Shown one piece after another: positions 1 through 7,016 of a stretch of 18,800 bases of DNA (position 1 is the stretch's first letter; every line of letters begins with the position of its first letter). The DNA is from Pseudomonadota bacterium (GTDB taxonomy: Bacteria; Pseudomonadota; Alphaproteobacteria; Rhizobiales; Methylopilaceae). Location: NCBI GenBank assembly GCA_023430145.1, contig JAEZCD010000158.1:1-18800 (forward strand). The letters run 5' to 3'. A model generated the notes under the pieces. That model made no database searches and had not been told where the DNA came from. It saw only the letters and a program-made list of their open reading frames with translations. The position numbers were made by a program, and so were the translations under genes.

Positions 1-16
1 CCGCCCTCACGGGCGG
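1..16. repeat. short GC hairpin at window edge
   Basis: A perfect 6-bp inverted repeat (CCGCCC / GGGCGG) with a TCAC loop. It could be the stem of a terminator belonging to a gene left of the window, but no T-tract follows on the plus strand. Its role is therefore unknown. Confidence 0.35.
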
Positions 17-175
17 CGCTCCGAAGAATGCCATGCTTGCTAGCTGTGGCAGCTCGGAGCTTACACCGCTCACACTCCGTTTGCATCAGGAAATGTTCTT
101 GGTGCGCCGGTTCCGTTTGGCCCCTGCGGTTGCTGCCGTCATCGCAGACCACGTCTTCCCGACGGGAGGTAAGCG

Positions 176-475
176 ATGAGCGCGCAAGTCATAGAAGTTC
201 TCGTTCGCGTCGGCGGTGCCGAGCAGCCGCAGCGGTTCCACGGTCGGCTGGCCTGGGCACTTCACGCCCTTGCCGACGCCGGCGAGGCTGGATGCACGCC
301 GATGACGCATCCCGGTCCGCGATGGTCGGGGTACGTCCACCGGCTGAAGAAGCAGCACGGCCTCCGGATCGAGTCTGTGCCCGAGCGGCACGGCGGCGCG
401 TACGCCGGCGGCCACGTTCGCTATCGGTTGAGGACGCCGGTGACGGTGCTGGAGGCGGTGCGCCATGGACAGTAA
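176..475 (+). CDS. small winged-helix DNA-binding domain protein
   Basis: A 99-residue protein. The order of conserved elements (FHGRLAWALHAL, then GCTPMTHPGPRWSGYVHRL, then HGGAYAGGHVRYRL) matches a small winged-helix family I recognise from mobile and accessory regions of Rhizobiales. It probably binds DNA as a regulator or accessory factor; this is inferred from fold resemblance only. The start is well supported: a GGGAGGT Shine-Dalgarno lies just upstream of the ATG. It opens a run of overlapping plus-strand genes reaching 2522, and its stop overlaps the start of the next gene, so the genes are probably co-transcribed. Confidence 0.72.
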   Translation: MSAQVIEVLVRVGGAEQPQRFHGRLAWALHALADAGEAGCTPMTHPGPRWSGYVHRLKKQHGLRIESVPERHGGAYAGGHVRYRLRTPVTVLEAVRHGQ

Positions 476-683
476 CTCAGCACTCCACGACTGGGCCCGG
501 GCGACGGGCGCCCGCTTCGCCGACGCCTTCCTGCAACAGCAGGGGCGCGACAGCAACACCGGCCCCCGCGCCTACCTGGCGCGGGGACTTGACCGCGGCG
601 GCCCGCTGCTCGCAAGTCTGCGCGAGCATGCCGTCCGAGGCTTGGAGGAGCGGCTCGCCGAGATCGGCGGTGGCAGGTGGTGA
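465..683 (+). CDS. hypothetical small protein in the topoisomerase-like operon
   Basis: A 72-residue protein that I do not recognise. It looks mostly helical and charged, with a stretch LARGLDRGGPLLASLREHAV, and has no signal peptide or membrane segment. The ATG at 465 lies 9 nt after a GGAGG, and the reading frame overlaps the stop of the preceding gene and the GTG start of the next. That tight packing on both sides is the main reason to accept it as a gene. A role together with the Spo11-like protein is possible but is only an inference from position. Confidence 0.55.
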   Translation: MDSNSALHDWARATGARFADAFLQQQGRDSNTGPRAYLARGLDRGGPLLASLREHAVRGLEERLAEIGGGRW

Positions 684-1615
684 CCGACACCCCCGACCTC
701 GACGAGATGCTCGCGGCCCATCCGCTCCTGGGTGGCGCGGACGACGACCGAGCAATTTATGGGGCTAGTCCCATAAGCGCCCGGCGGCGCCGTTCGACGA
801 AGGATCAGGTTGCGGGCCGAAGGCTTGCACTGCTCTACGTCGTCGATGCCGGCAAGCCGATGACGGTGCGCCAGGTGTTCTACCAGGCGACTGTCCGCGG
901 TCTCGCGGAGAAGAGCGAGGCCGGCTATCGGCAGGTCCAGAACGACCTCGTGCTGATGCGCCGGGCCGGGATGCTCCCGTATAACTGGCTCGCCGACAAC
1001 ACACGGTGGCAGCGAAAGCCCCGAACCTACGACGGCGTCCAGGACGCACTCGAGGCGACGGCACGGATCTATCGGAAATCCCTTTGGGCCAATGCCGACG
1101 CCTATGTCGAGGTGTGGCTGGAGAAGGACGCGCTGTCCGGCGTCGTGATGCCGGTGACAGCCCTATACGACGTGCCGCTGATGGTCGCCCGCGGATACGC
1201 CAGCCTGTCCTTCCTGCACAGCGCGGCCGAAGCCATCAACGAGATGGAGGTACCCACTCACATCTATCACTTCGGCGACTTTGACCCGTCCGGCGTCAAC
1301 GCCGGCGAGAAGATCGAGGAGACGCTGCGCGAGCTAGCGCCCGACGCCTCGATCGCCTTCGAGCGCGTCGCGGTGACGCCGCAGCAAATCGCAGCCTGGG
1401 ATCTACCGACCCGCCCGACCAAGGCGACCGACAGCCGGGCGAAGAACTTCGGTGACGTCTCCGTCGAGCTCGACGCGATTGACCCGAACGGCCTGCGCGG
1501 CCTCGTCGAGGAGGTGATCAATCGGCATCTGCCGCAGGACGAGTTGAAGGTCTTGAAGGCGGCCGAGGAGAGCGAGCGCGAGTTGATCGCCAAGCTCGTG
1601 CGGAGGGCGGCATGA
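677..1615 (+). CDS. stand-alone Spo11/topoisomerase VI subunit A-like protein
   Basis: A 312-residue protein with the two hallmark parts of the Spo11/TopoVI-A family. A winged-helix (5Y-CAP-like) segment at about 45-115 carries TVRQVFYQ, where Tyr69 aligns with the DNA-cleaving tyrosine of the family (yeast Spo11 has TVRDIFY). A Toprim-like segment at about 140-260 has Glu149 in VWLEKDAL and the acidic motif DFDPSG at 201-206 for metal binding. Known family members form a transient 5'-phosphotyrosyl DNA break; TopoVI-A works with an ATPase B subunit. No GHKL-type B subunit is encoded in the window, so it resembles the stand-alone 'mini-A' proteins reported from mobile elements. Activity here is inferred. 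GTG start overlaps the upstream stop; a later ATG at 707 is an alternative. Confidence 0.75.
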   Translation: MVTDTPDLDEMLAAHPLLGGADDDRAIYGASPISARRRRSTKDQVAGRRLALLYVVDAGKPMTVRQVFYQATVRGLAEKSEAGYRQVQNDLVLMRRAGMLPYNWLADNTRWQRKPRTYDGVQDALEATARIYRKSLWANADAYVEVWLEKDALSGVVMPVTALYDVPLMVARGYASLSFLHSAAEAINEMEVPTHIYHFGDFDPSGVNAGEKIEETLRELAPDASIAFERVAVTPQQIAAWDLPTRPTKATDSRAKNFGDVSVELDAIDPNGLRGLVEEVINRHLPQDELKVLKAAEESERELIAKLVRRAA

Positions 1616-1842
1616 GCACCGAGCCCGAATTCGCTTGGACTGACGAGAGCCTCGTGCTCTTCCGCCGGCAACCTGCGACCGCGGTCTACACAAATCCGTT
1701 CGACGCCATCGTCGAGGAGCTAATCGTCACGGCCGTCACGGCCAGCGTGACGGAGAGCGTGACGAGCGTCATGGAGGCGATCGGCATCGACGGCGAACTT
1801 CCGCTCGAGTTCCCGATCGCGTCCCCAAGTGGTGTTTCATGA
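1612..1842 (+). CDS. hypothetical small protein
   Basis: A 76-residue acidic protein that I do not recognise. Its middle is a Val/Thr/Ser-rich stretch (about residues 36-55) with a repeated T-A-V-T / S-V-T pattern. The start is convincing: GGAGGG precedes the ATG, and the ATGA overlap with the stop of the topoisomerase-like gene indicates translational coupling. The stop overlaps the ATG of the following HTH gene in the same way. Its function is unknown; only its place in the operon ties it to the neighbours. Confidence 0.55.
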   Translation: MSTEPEFAWTDESLVLFRRQPATAVYTNPFDAIVEELIVTAVTASVTESVTSVMEAIGIDGELPLEFPIASPSGVS

Positions 1843-2522
1843 GGACGCGGCGCAGAACGGCGGGCCGCGTTGGCGACCGCCAGCGTAGGGAGGCGGGTCG
1901 CCCGCCTCCCGGTGAAAACTGGGTGTGGTTCACGCGCGAGATGATTGACAGCCCCGCGTGGGAGGCGATGCCGCTCGCCGCGCGCAAGGTCTTGGAAGCC
2001 ATGATGTCGGAGCACCTCCAGCAAGGCGGAACCCGCAACGGCTCGCTCGTCGTCACCTACGACGAGATTGCCGCCCGCGGGGTTCGGCGCTCGTCGATCC
2101 CCGAGGCCATCGCCGTCGCCGTCGGCCTCGGCTGGATCGACGTCACGTTCGCCGGGGGGCGCTCCTACGGCTCTGTCAAGCGGCCGTCCGAATACGGGGT
2201 CACGTGGCTGCCCCAAAACGACTGTCTTTCCGCGACCCACCGATGGAAGACCATGAAGTCGATCGAGCAGGCGAAGGAGGTCGTCGAGCGCATCACGAAA
2301 GACCGACGCGACAAGGATAAGGAGCGCCGTGCGTTGCATGCCCTCGCCCCCACTCCCTGCCAAGATATAGAAGGGAGTAACGGATCCGTACCTAGGGAGC
2401 CTGTGGTCTCGCTGAGGGGCGTGGCTCGAAAAAGCTCCAGCCCTAGTTACGGAAACGTACCCGGGGCGCTCTGTGGCCCTGATTACGGAAACGTACCCGG
2501 GGAAAAATCTCTGTCGGAGTAG
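1839..2522 (+). CDS. HTH protein resembling Rhizobiales replication/accessory proteins
   Basis: A 227-residue protein. The core at about 28-135 (WVWFTREMIDSPAWEAMPL, then GGTRNGSLVVTYDEI, GVRRSSIPEAIAVAVGLGWI) matches a winged-helix family widespread in Rhizobiales accessory DNA and often found near plasmid- or phage-type replication genes. A basic, charged stretch follows (about 140-165). The tail contains near-identical peptides SYGNVPG and DYGNVPG, plus a weaker NGSVP copy, encoded by direct DNA repeats. The start overlaps the previous stop. The palindrome cluster beginning 47 bp downstream makes a role in replication initiation or copy control attractive, but this is inference; an ordinary transcriptional regulator is equally possible. 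Confidence 0.65.
   Translation: MRTRRRTAGRVGDRQRREAGRPPPGENWVWFTREMIDSPAWEAMPLAARKVLEAMMSEHLQQGGTRNGSLVVTYDEIAARGVRRSSIPEAIAVAVGLGWIDVTFAGGRSYGSVKRPSEYGVTWLPQNDCLSATHRWKTMKSIEQAKEVVERITKDRRDKDKERRALHALAPTPCQDIEGSNGSVPREPVVSLRGVARKSSSPSYGNVPGALCGPDYGNVPGEKSLSE
2378..2502 (+). repeat. direct repeats inside the HTH gene
   Basis: Two identical 20-bp units, TTACGGAAACGTACCCGGGG, at 2447-2466 and 2483-2502. A diverged third copy begins at 2378 and contains the palindrome CGGATCCG. The units start 69 and 36 bp apart, both multiples of three, and each encodes a (S/D)YGNVPG-like peptide. They could be a protein-level repeat, DNA binding sites inside the gene, or both. Confidence 0.75.
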
Positions 2523-2568
2523 GTCAAGTCGGTGGCACCGCGGGTGCTGGGCGGAGGCACGCCCAACC

Positions 2569-2717
2569 TGTTCGACACGTCGAACATACGGGATTTCACC
2601 GTGGTGAACGCCTATCCTCGACGAGGACCGAATCGGCACCAAGGCGTTCGCGGGCGGATACACCTGTTCGCGTCGGCGGAAGGTTCGTGGATCGAACCTT
2701 CGCCATCCTCGGCGAGG
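2569..2717. repeat. cluster of six short palindromes
   Basis: Perfect arms are seen at 2569-2586 (TGTTCGAC-AC-GTCGAACA), 2595-2608 (TTCACC-GT-GGTGAA), 2615-2627 (TCCTCG-A-CGAGGA), 2628-2636 (CCGA-A-TCGG), 2680-2700 (AAGGTTCG-TGGAT-CGAACCTT) and 2707-2717 (CCTCG-G-CGAGG). The density is high even for GC-rich DNA. The cluster lies directly downstream of the HTH gene, so an origin, partition or transfer site, or an operator array, is possible; none is proven. Confidence 0.6.
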
Positions 2718-2871
2718 TCGAGCAGCCGGTCGGCCGCGTCGGCCGGGCGGCGAGAAGTGCCAGCGCGAGGCCGGATCCTCGTCGATGCGCTCTCCGACGA
2801 CGTGCCGGTGCCGGACATGGCGCTCAAGCTGCGCTGCTCGGCGTGCCGATTAACATGTCACAGCCGGCGTC

Positions 2872-3102
2872 TTGTCCCTTCGCTTCGTCTCGTTGATCGG
2901 CGGCGGCGTAGCGCTGATCGGCGCGCCAACAGCGGCCGCGGTGCCGGTCACCGAGGCGCTATGCGGCATGGCCGTCTCGCGAGCGCGCGAGGTCATGGTC
3001 AACCCGGAAGGCATCATGTGGGCCGACCGTCCGTATGTCGATCAAAGCTGCGCGACGGCTTTTACGCGACGCGGGCCGGACTATGACACGGAGCGCTCGT
3101 AA
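2872..3102 (+). CDS. possible small secreted protein (weak)
   Basis: A 76-residue open frame from a TTG codon. Its first 25 residues (SLRFVSLIGGGVALIGAPTAAA) resemble a signal peptide with an Ala-rich cleavage region. The rest is unremarkable and has two cysteines. There is no clear Shine-Dalgarno and I recognise no homologue, so it may simply be a chance frame in decayed DNA. Confidence 0.2.
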   Translation: MSLRFVSLIGGGVALIGAPTAAAVPVTEALCGMAVSRAREVMVNPEGIMWADRPYVDQSCATAFTRRGPDYDTERS

Positions 3103-3175
3103 GCAGAAGCGAAGGTGGCGGCCGATCGCCGTCGGCAAAGCATATGGGAGGGATGCCGGCCGCGCGACAGCCACG

Positions 3176-3775
3176 TCAAGGACGGCGGATCGAACCACTG
3201 CCAGCTAGGCTCTCAACTGCCTCGCCATAGCGCACCCAATCCACTTGCAGCCTGATGCCTGCGCCAGGCGCCGCCTCCTCGCCGAAGCGATCGGCGTCAT
3301 ACTTCCTCGGTGCCACCTTCGCGAGCCACCATTTTCGGACGTCGATCTGCAAGCGGTCCCGCGCCAGCGTCGCGGGCGTCGTCTTGTCGGCAATCTCGAC
3401 CACCTCGTCGGCGATGTCATGATCGCGAACCCAGCACGCCAGCTCGTAGCGCCGCCGGAACTCCGCGTTCGTCCTCAGCCATGCAAGCACCGTCGATCGG
3501 CTCGGCATGTCGTCGGCTTGGCAGACCTGTCGTAGCGAGCCCTTCATGCCCCCTTCGGCGATCCGGTCGCACACTTCCCATGCCAGCGCGTCCGAATAGA
3601 CCTCCTGGCGTCCCGGCCGCCGCTCTCGTGGGAACGGGATTATGTCCGCGCTGGAATTCTCCTTGCCGCACGTCACGCTGCCTGAGGCTTCGGAGTACTC
3701 GGGAGGGTATGGAGCAAAGCCGGAAGCTGGCTTCCTTGCCCTTCCTAGGGTCGCTACGCACCTTGCCTTAGCCAT
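3176..3775 (-). CDS. phage terminase small subunit (Sf6 gp1-like), orphan
   Basis: A 199-residue protein when started at the ATG at 3775, which follows GGAGG with an 8-nt spacer; an upstream ATG at 3838 has no such support. From about residue 55 it shows the pattern of the Sf6-type small terminase: an HTH-like part (AWEVCDRIAEGGMKGSLRQV, then PSRSTVLAWLRTNAEFRRRY), then DEVVEIADKTTPAT and LQIDVRKWWLAKVAPRKYDAD. Such proteins recognise phage pac DNA and hand it to the large terminase for packaging. No large terminase, portal or capsid gene is seen in the window, so this is probably a prophage remnant. The first 50 residues do not match the family and may be variable. Confidence 0.78.
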   Translation of the reverse strand: MAKARCVATLGRARKPASGFAPYPPEYSEASGSVTCGKENSSADIIPFPRERRPGRQEVYSDALAWEVCDRIAEGGMKGSLRQVCQADDMPSRSTVLAWLRTNAEFRRRYELACWVRDHDIADEVVEIADKTTPATLARDRLQIDVRKWWLAKVAPRKYDADRFGEEAAPGAGIRLQVDWVRYGEAVESLAGSGSIRRP

Positions 3776-4252
3776 CGTCCTACCCTCCAGTTCGAAAAAC
3801 TTGTAAGTTGCTAGTCTAGCATTTCGCTTAACGATCAATGCGGGCGAGCGTCGCTCCGTCCGTCATTTCTCGTCGATCTATGCGGTATTGGCCGGCTCGG
3901 TAGGCTACTGGCCATCTTCGCGCGCGCGGGCGCGTACTGGCTCAACAATCGAGTTAGGTAAGCGCGACGGCGGTGAGTTTCGCGTCGGCTCCTTGGGTGC
4001 GCTGGAATCTACCGGCGGCTTTACAGCGCCAAATGAGACGCAACCGGAGGCGCTAGGACAGGCGGACCATCGTCTCGCCGGCTGAGATTTCCACCATCAA
4101 GACTCGGGGGTCAGCGTTCGCGGGCTCCGATGATTTTGCTGAAGATGGGCCGCGCATACAGTGCGCCAGCAGCGGATGGAGTCGTTTGGCCTGGAGTCGA
4201 AAATCCATCACTCTCACGCTAGAGTCCGAGGCGAACCTTTGGGGCCGGTACC
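3776..4252. other. intergenic region between divergent genes
   Basis: About 475 bp between the divergent terminase and caspase-like genes; it should hold promoters for both. A 65-codon plus-strand frame at 3888-4085 has no recognisable content and no Shine-Dalgarno, so it is not called. I see no strong repeat or RNA gene. Confidence 0.5.
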
Positions 4253-6058
4253 GTGACCCGGAGATCGGAAGTGCGCTACATCGCTACTGGAATCCTTCTA
4301 TCGTTGTTGGGGAGCGCCACTCTCGCTCAAACGCCGTCCGATTCACCCAAGCAAGTTCAACCTGTCCTGGACGGGCGGACGTGCTCCTATTCCCTGGGGG
4401 TGCTCAATTGCCGGACTGAGCTTCCGCCGTCCGCACCGCTCCTAGACGCTTCGAGCACGACTGCCCCCAGTAAGGCGGAGGCGGACGCCGAGGCAGCTTC
4501 GTCTAGTCCTTCAGACGTATCCGTCCCCCGACGGTTAGTGCAGGGCGCCAGGACAAATGTTCGGGTGGCGCTCGTCGTCGGGAACGGCGCCTACGCCACC
4601 TCACGCATGACTCTTTCGAACCCGCCGGCCGACGCGAAACTGGTTGCCGGAGTGCTCGAGCGAGTTGGCTTTTCGGTCGATCTCGTCGTAAACGGCACTC
4701 GCGAGCACATGTACGATGCACTCGACCGCTTCGCCGCCAAGGCTGAGACAGCGGACCTTGCGCTATTTTACTTCGCCGGCCACGGCATCCAAGACCTCGG
4801 CCAGAATTTTTTGATGCCGGTCGACGCTGAGCTGAAGCGGCAGCGCGATCTGCGCGACCGCTTCGTGCCGCTCGACGACGTGCTGCAAAGCCTGTCCCAG
4901 GCGCGCGGCGCCAAAATCCTCATGCTGGACGCCTGCCGCGACAATGCGGCAGTCGATGCTCTCCGGGCGGCGGTGCCGCGGAGCCGCTCGACGGCGGTGT
5001 CGCGCGGCCTCGCGCCGATGCCGAGAGTGTCCGGAATGCTGGTCGCCTTCGCCACGCAGCCGGGCCTCGTCGCCGCCGACGGCACCGCGGCGAACAGCCC
5101 GTTCACCGAGGCGCTTGCGCGCCACCTTGCCGAACCCGGCCTTGAGCTCCGCCAGGTGCTTACGAGAGTGCGCATTGATGTCGCGGAGGCGACGGAGCAG
5201 AAGCAGATTCCAGAAGTCTCGGATTCGCTTCTCGGTGAAGTCTTCCTAAATAGCGCTCCCGCCGGCTCCGCTCCGGCTGAACTCGCCTTCTGGTCTTCCG
5301 TCGAAAGGGCCGCTACCGAATCGCTGTACCGCGCGTATCTCGATAGGTACGGCGAACGCGGAACCTTTGCCCCAATAGCGAAAGAGAAGCTCGCCGCTCT
5401 AAGGCCAAATGCTCCTGCTACCCTGTCCACATCCGTCCTAGCTCAGATAGCTCGGGCAACGCAAACCAAGCCTGTACCGGCCGCGCGGCCGCCTCCTGGG
5501 AGCCAAACGCGGGCTATCCTCTACGATGAGGGAGCCACGCCACAAGAAGGTATCTCGCTCCAAGGCACTGTTCTGTGGCGAACTGAACCCGTCAGTGGAG
5601 GTGAAGGCAAACCGCTCGAGGTGGCGCTGCGCGGCGAGGTGATCATCCCGGCCCACAATCTGCGCGTCACGCTGATGTTCCGCCGCAACACCGACTTGAC
5701 GCTGCCGGCGAGCCACACGATCGAGGTCCAATTCGCGCTGCCGGCGAACTTCGCCAATGCTGGCATCGCCAACGTGCCGGGCCTCATCATGAAGGCTGAG
5801 GAGCAGAGCCAGGGCGCGGCGCTTGCCGGGCTCTCGGTGCGAGTCACGGGTGGCTTCTTCCTAATCGGCCTTAAGCAGGGACAGGAGCGCTCAGTGAATG
5901 AGGCGCTCCTTCGCGATCGGGGGTGGATCGACATTCCGATACTCTACGAAAACAAGCGCCGGGCGGTCCTCACACTGGAAAAAGGGGCGTTCGGGGCTAA
6001 AGTCTTCAATGACGCCTTGATGGCTTGGCAGACCGCGGACCAGAACTCGACACCATAA
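4253..6058 (+). CDS. secreted caspase-like (peptidase C14) protein
   Basis: A 601-residue protein with a signal peptide (about 1-26, ending ATLAQ), a low-complexity Ala/Ser-rich linker, and a caspase-fold domain at about 102-335. The catalytic dyad is visible: His177 in FYFAGHG and Cys228 in MLDACRDN. A short helical stretch (about 340-386) ends in EKLAAL. A C-terminal domain of about 170 residues (about 425-595), containing LRRNTD-like, LPASHTIEVQF and GWIDIPILYENKRRAVL segments, is one I know from other rhizobial caspase-like proteins; its function is not established. The protein probably acts in the periplasm or at the envelope. The GTG start gives a sensible signal peptide. The gene's 3' end overlaps the antisense extension of the IS transposase frame. 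Confidence 0.8.
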   Translation: MTRRSEVRYIATGILLSLLGSATLAQTPSDSPKQVQPVLDGRTCSYSLGVLNCRTELPPSAPLLDASSTTAPSKAEADAEAASSSPSDVSVPRRLVQGARTNVRVALVVGNGAYATSRMTLSNPPADAKLVAGVLERVGFSVDLVVNGTREHMYDALDRFAAKAETADLALFYFAGHGIQDLGQNFLMPVDAELKRQRDLRDRFVPLDDVLQSLSQARGAKILMLDACRDNAAVDALRAAVPRSRSTAVSRGLAPMPRVSGMLVAFATQPGLVAADGTAANSPFTEALARHLAEPGLELRQVLTRVRIDVAEATEQKQIPEVSDSLLGEVFLNSAPAGSAPAELAFWSSVERAATESLYRAYLDRYGERGTFAPIAKEKLAALRPNAPATLSTSVLAQIARATQTKPVPAARPPPGSQTRAILYDEGATPQEGISLQGTVLWRTEPVSGGEGKPLEVALRGEVIIPAHNLRVTLMFRRNTDLTLPASHTIEVQFALPANFANAGIANVPGLIMKAEEQSQGAALAGLSVRVTGGFFLIGLKQGQERSVNEALLRDRGWIDIPILYENKRRAVLTLEKGAFGAKVFNDALMAWQTADQNSTP

Positions 6059-6540
6059 CCCCATTGTGCACCGACCAAGCAGGAGATGCGCTTAGAGCCT
6101 GACTCAAAGATGCGGGCGAGGCGTCGGAGGGCGATTCTGATCGCGGCGAGGGTGACCAGGGCGGCCAGCGTCGCGACGATGCCCTCGTAGTCCTTGGCGA
6201 GCCGACGGTTGCGACCGATCCAGGAGAAGGTGCGCTCGACGACCCAGCGCCGTGGCTGCACCCGGAAGCCCTTCACGTCGTCGCTGCGGCGGATGATCTC
6301 CATGCGCAGGACCGGCACGGCCGCCACCGCCGCCTTGACCTGACGGGCGTCATAGCCGGCGTCCGCAAAGACGAGTTGCAGCCAGGGAAAGCGGCCGCGG
6401 ATGCGGGCCAGCACGAGCGCTGCGCCGTCGCAATCCTGCAGTCCGGCCGAGTGCACGACGACCCGCATCGGCAGGCCCTCGGTATCGACCAGGGCGTGGA
6501 TCTTGCGGCCCTTCACACGCTTGCCGGCGTCGTAACCCAC
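5944..6540 (-). CDS. IS5-family transposase, second frame (OrfB)
   Basis: The C-terminal part of the DDE transposase: GYDAGKRVKGRKIHALVDT, second catalytic Asp60 in VFADAGYDA, and Glu102 in WVVERTFSWIGRNRRLAKDYE. It is expected to be made as a -1 frameshift fusion with OrfA. The frame has no stop within the element: it passes the left inverted repeat (FESGS) and runs about 50 codons into flanking DNA, ending antisense to the last codons of the caspase-like gene. The final residues are therefore encoded by the host site, not the element. Confidence 0.82.
   Translation of the reverse strand: MGYDAGKRVKGRKIHALVDTEGLPMRVVVHSAGLQDCDGAALVLARIRGRFPWLQLVFADAGYDARQVKAAVAAVPVLRMEIIRRSDDVKGFRVQPRRWVVERTFSWIGRNRRLAKDYEGIVATLAALVTLAAIRIALRRLARIFESGSKRISCLVGAQWGYGVEFWSAVCQAIKASLKTLAPNAPFSSVRTARRLFS
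6092..6094. repeat. IS target-site duplication, left copy
   Basis: TTA immediately outside the left inverted repeat, matched by TTA at 7017-7019. Removing the element restores GCGCTTAGCGC, a near-palindromic target. Confidence 0.75.
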
Positions 6541-6940
6541 CCGGTCGTCTTTCGAGCCCCTTTTCAGCCGACTTGATCGTCTGGCTGTCGAGCACGGCGG
6601 CGCTCGGGCTGGCCTCGCGGCCGAGCCGCTCGCGCAGAGCCATGTGAAGCTCCGCCCAGATCATCTCCCAGGTTCCATCGCGCTGGAACTTGCGAAAGAT
6701 GTTGTAGACGGTCGAGCGGGGCGGGAAGCCGTCGCGCGGCAGATAGCGCCAGGGGCAGCCGGTCCGCAGCAGATAGAGGATCGCGTCCATGGCCGCCCGC
6801 ATGTCGGTCTTGCGCGGCCGCCCGCCCGGCGATGCGGCCGGAATCAGCGGCTCCAGCCGCGCCCATTCCGCATCCGTCAGATCGCTCGGGAAGCCCGCTC
6901 CCGACTGCTCGTGATCAGCTCGCTGCTCCTGCGTCCACAT
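6350..6940 (-). CDS. IS5-family transposase, first frame (OrfA)
   Basis: It carries the N-terminal part of the transposase: the DUF4096-like region (LTDAEWARLEPLIP, GRPRKTDMRAAMDAILYLL, GCPWRYLPRDGFPPRSTVY) and the first catalytic aspartate, Asp118, in AVLDSQTIKSAEKG. After residue 128 the frame departs from the family. A heptamer A AAG GGG (6557-6563) sits exactly there in the right phase; a -1 slip gives EKG-GSKDDRVGYDAGK, which joins smoothly to OrfB. The fusion, not OrfA alone, is probably the active transposase. Confidence 0.85.
   Translation of the reverse strand: MWTQEQRADHEQSGAGFPSDLTDAEWARLEPLIPAASPGGRPRKTDMRAAMDAILYLLRTGCPWRYLPRDGFPPRSTVYNIFRKFQRDGTWEMIWAELHMALRERLGREASPSAAVLDSQTIKSAEKGLERRPGGLRRRQACEGPQDPRPGRYRGPADAGRRALGRTAGLRRRSARAGPHPRPLSLAATRLCGRRL
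6557..6563 (-). promoter_or_regulatory. -1 ribosomal frameshift site in transposase
   Basis: On the coding strand, A AAG GGG in the phase X XXY YYZ at OrfA codons 127-128. Slipping back one base joins the two halves of the DDE domain with family-like sequence. A downstream stimulatory structure was not worked out. Confidence 0.65.
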
Positions 6941-7016
6941 CGAGAATCATCCCCGCTTCCCCACAAGCGGTGAATCAGCCTCCAAGCCTCGCCGCAACCC
7001 CTTTTGGGTCAGGCTC

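Larger units (their letters stand above)
2523..3175. other. 650-bp stretch without a convincing gene
   Basis: Its left third holds the palindrome cluster described separately. At about 2777-2856 the plus strand can be read as DALSDDVPVPDMALKLRCSAC, reminiscent of a small zinc-ribbon-like rhizobial family, but it lacks a proper start and is cut off, so it may be gene debris. The right part has a weak open frame described separately. Confidence 0.5.
6095..7016 (-). mobile_element. IS5-family insertion sequence, 922 bp
   Basis: Terminal inverted repeats are seen directly: the left end reads GAGCCTGACTCAAA and the reverse complement of the right end reads GAGCCTGACCCAAA. Both ends are flanked by TTA. 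The element carries two minus-strand frames forming a DDE transposase. Size, two-frame organisation and a TNA target fit the IS427 group of IS5. It sits just after the caspase-like gene and before the deaminase gene. Confidence 0.88.

Noticed and set aside
2569..2608. possible parS or LexA site
   Set aside because: The dyads resemble parS only in being palindromic, and the spacing does not fit the alphaproteobacterial GTTC-N7-GTTC LexA box.
1686..2663. 325-codon minus-strand frame with repeated PGYVSV peptides
   Set aside because: Its repeats come from the direct repeats of the plus-strand HTH gene, which has better starts, coupling and family match.
3180..3200. tRNA-like GGATCGAACC next to the terminase stop
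   Set aside because: No acceptor, D or anticodon arm can be built around it, so it is not a tRNA remnant or att copy of the tRNA-Thr end.
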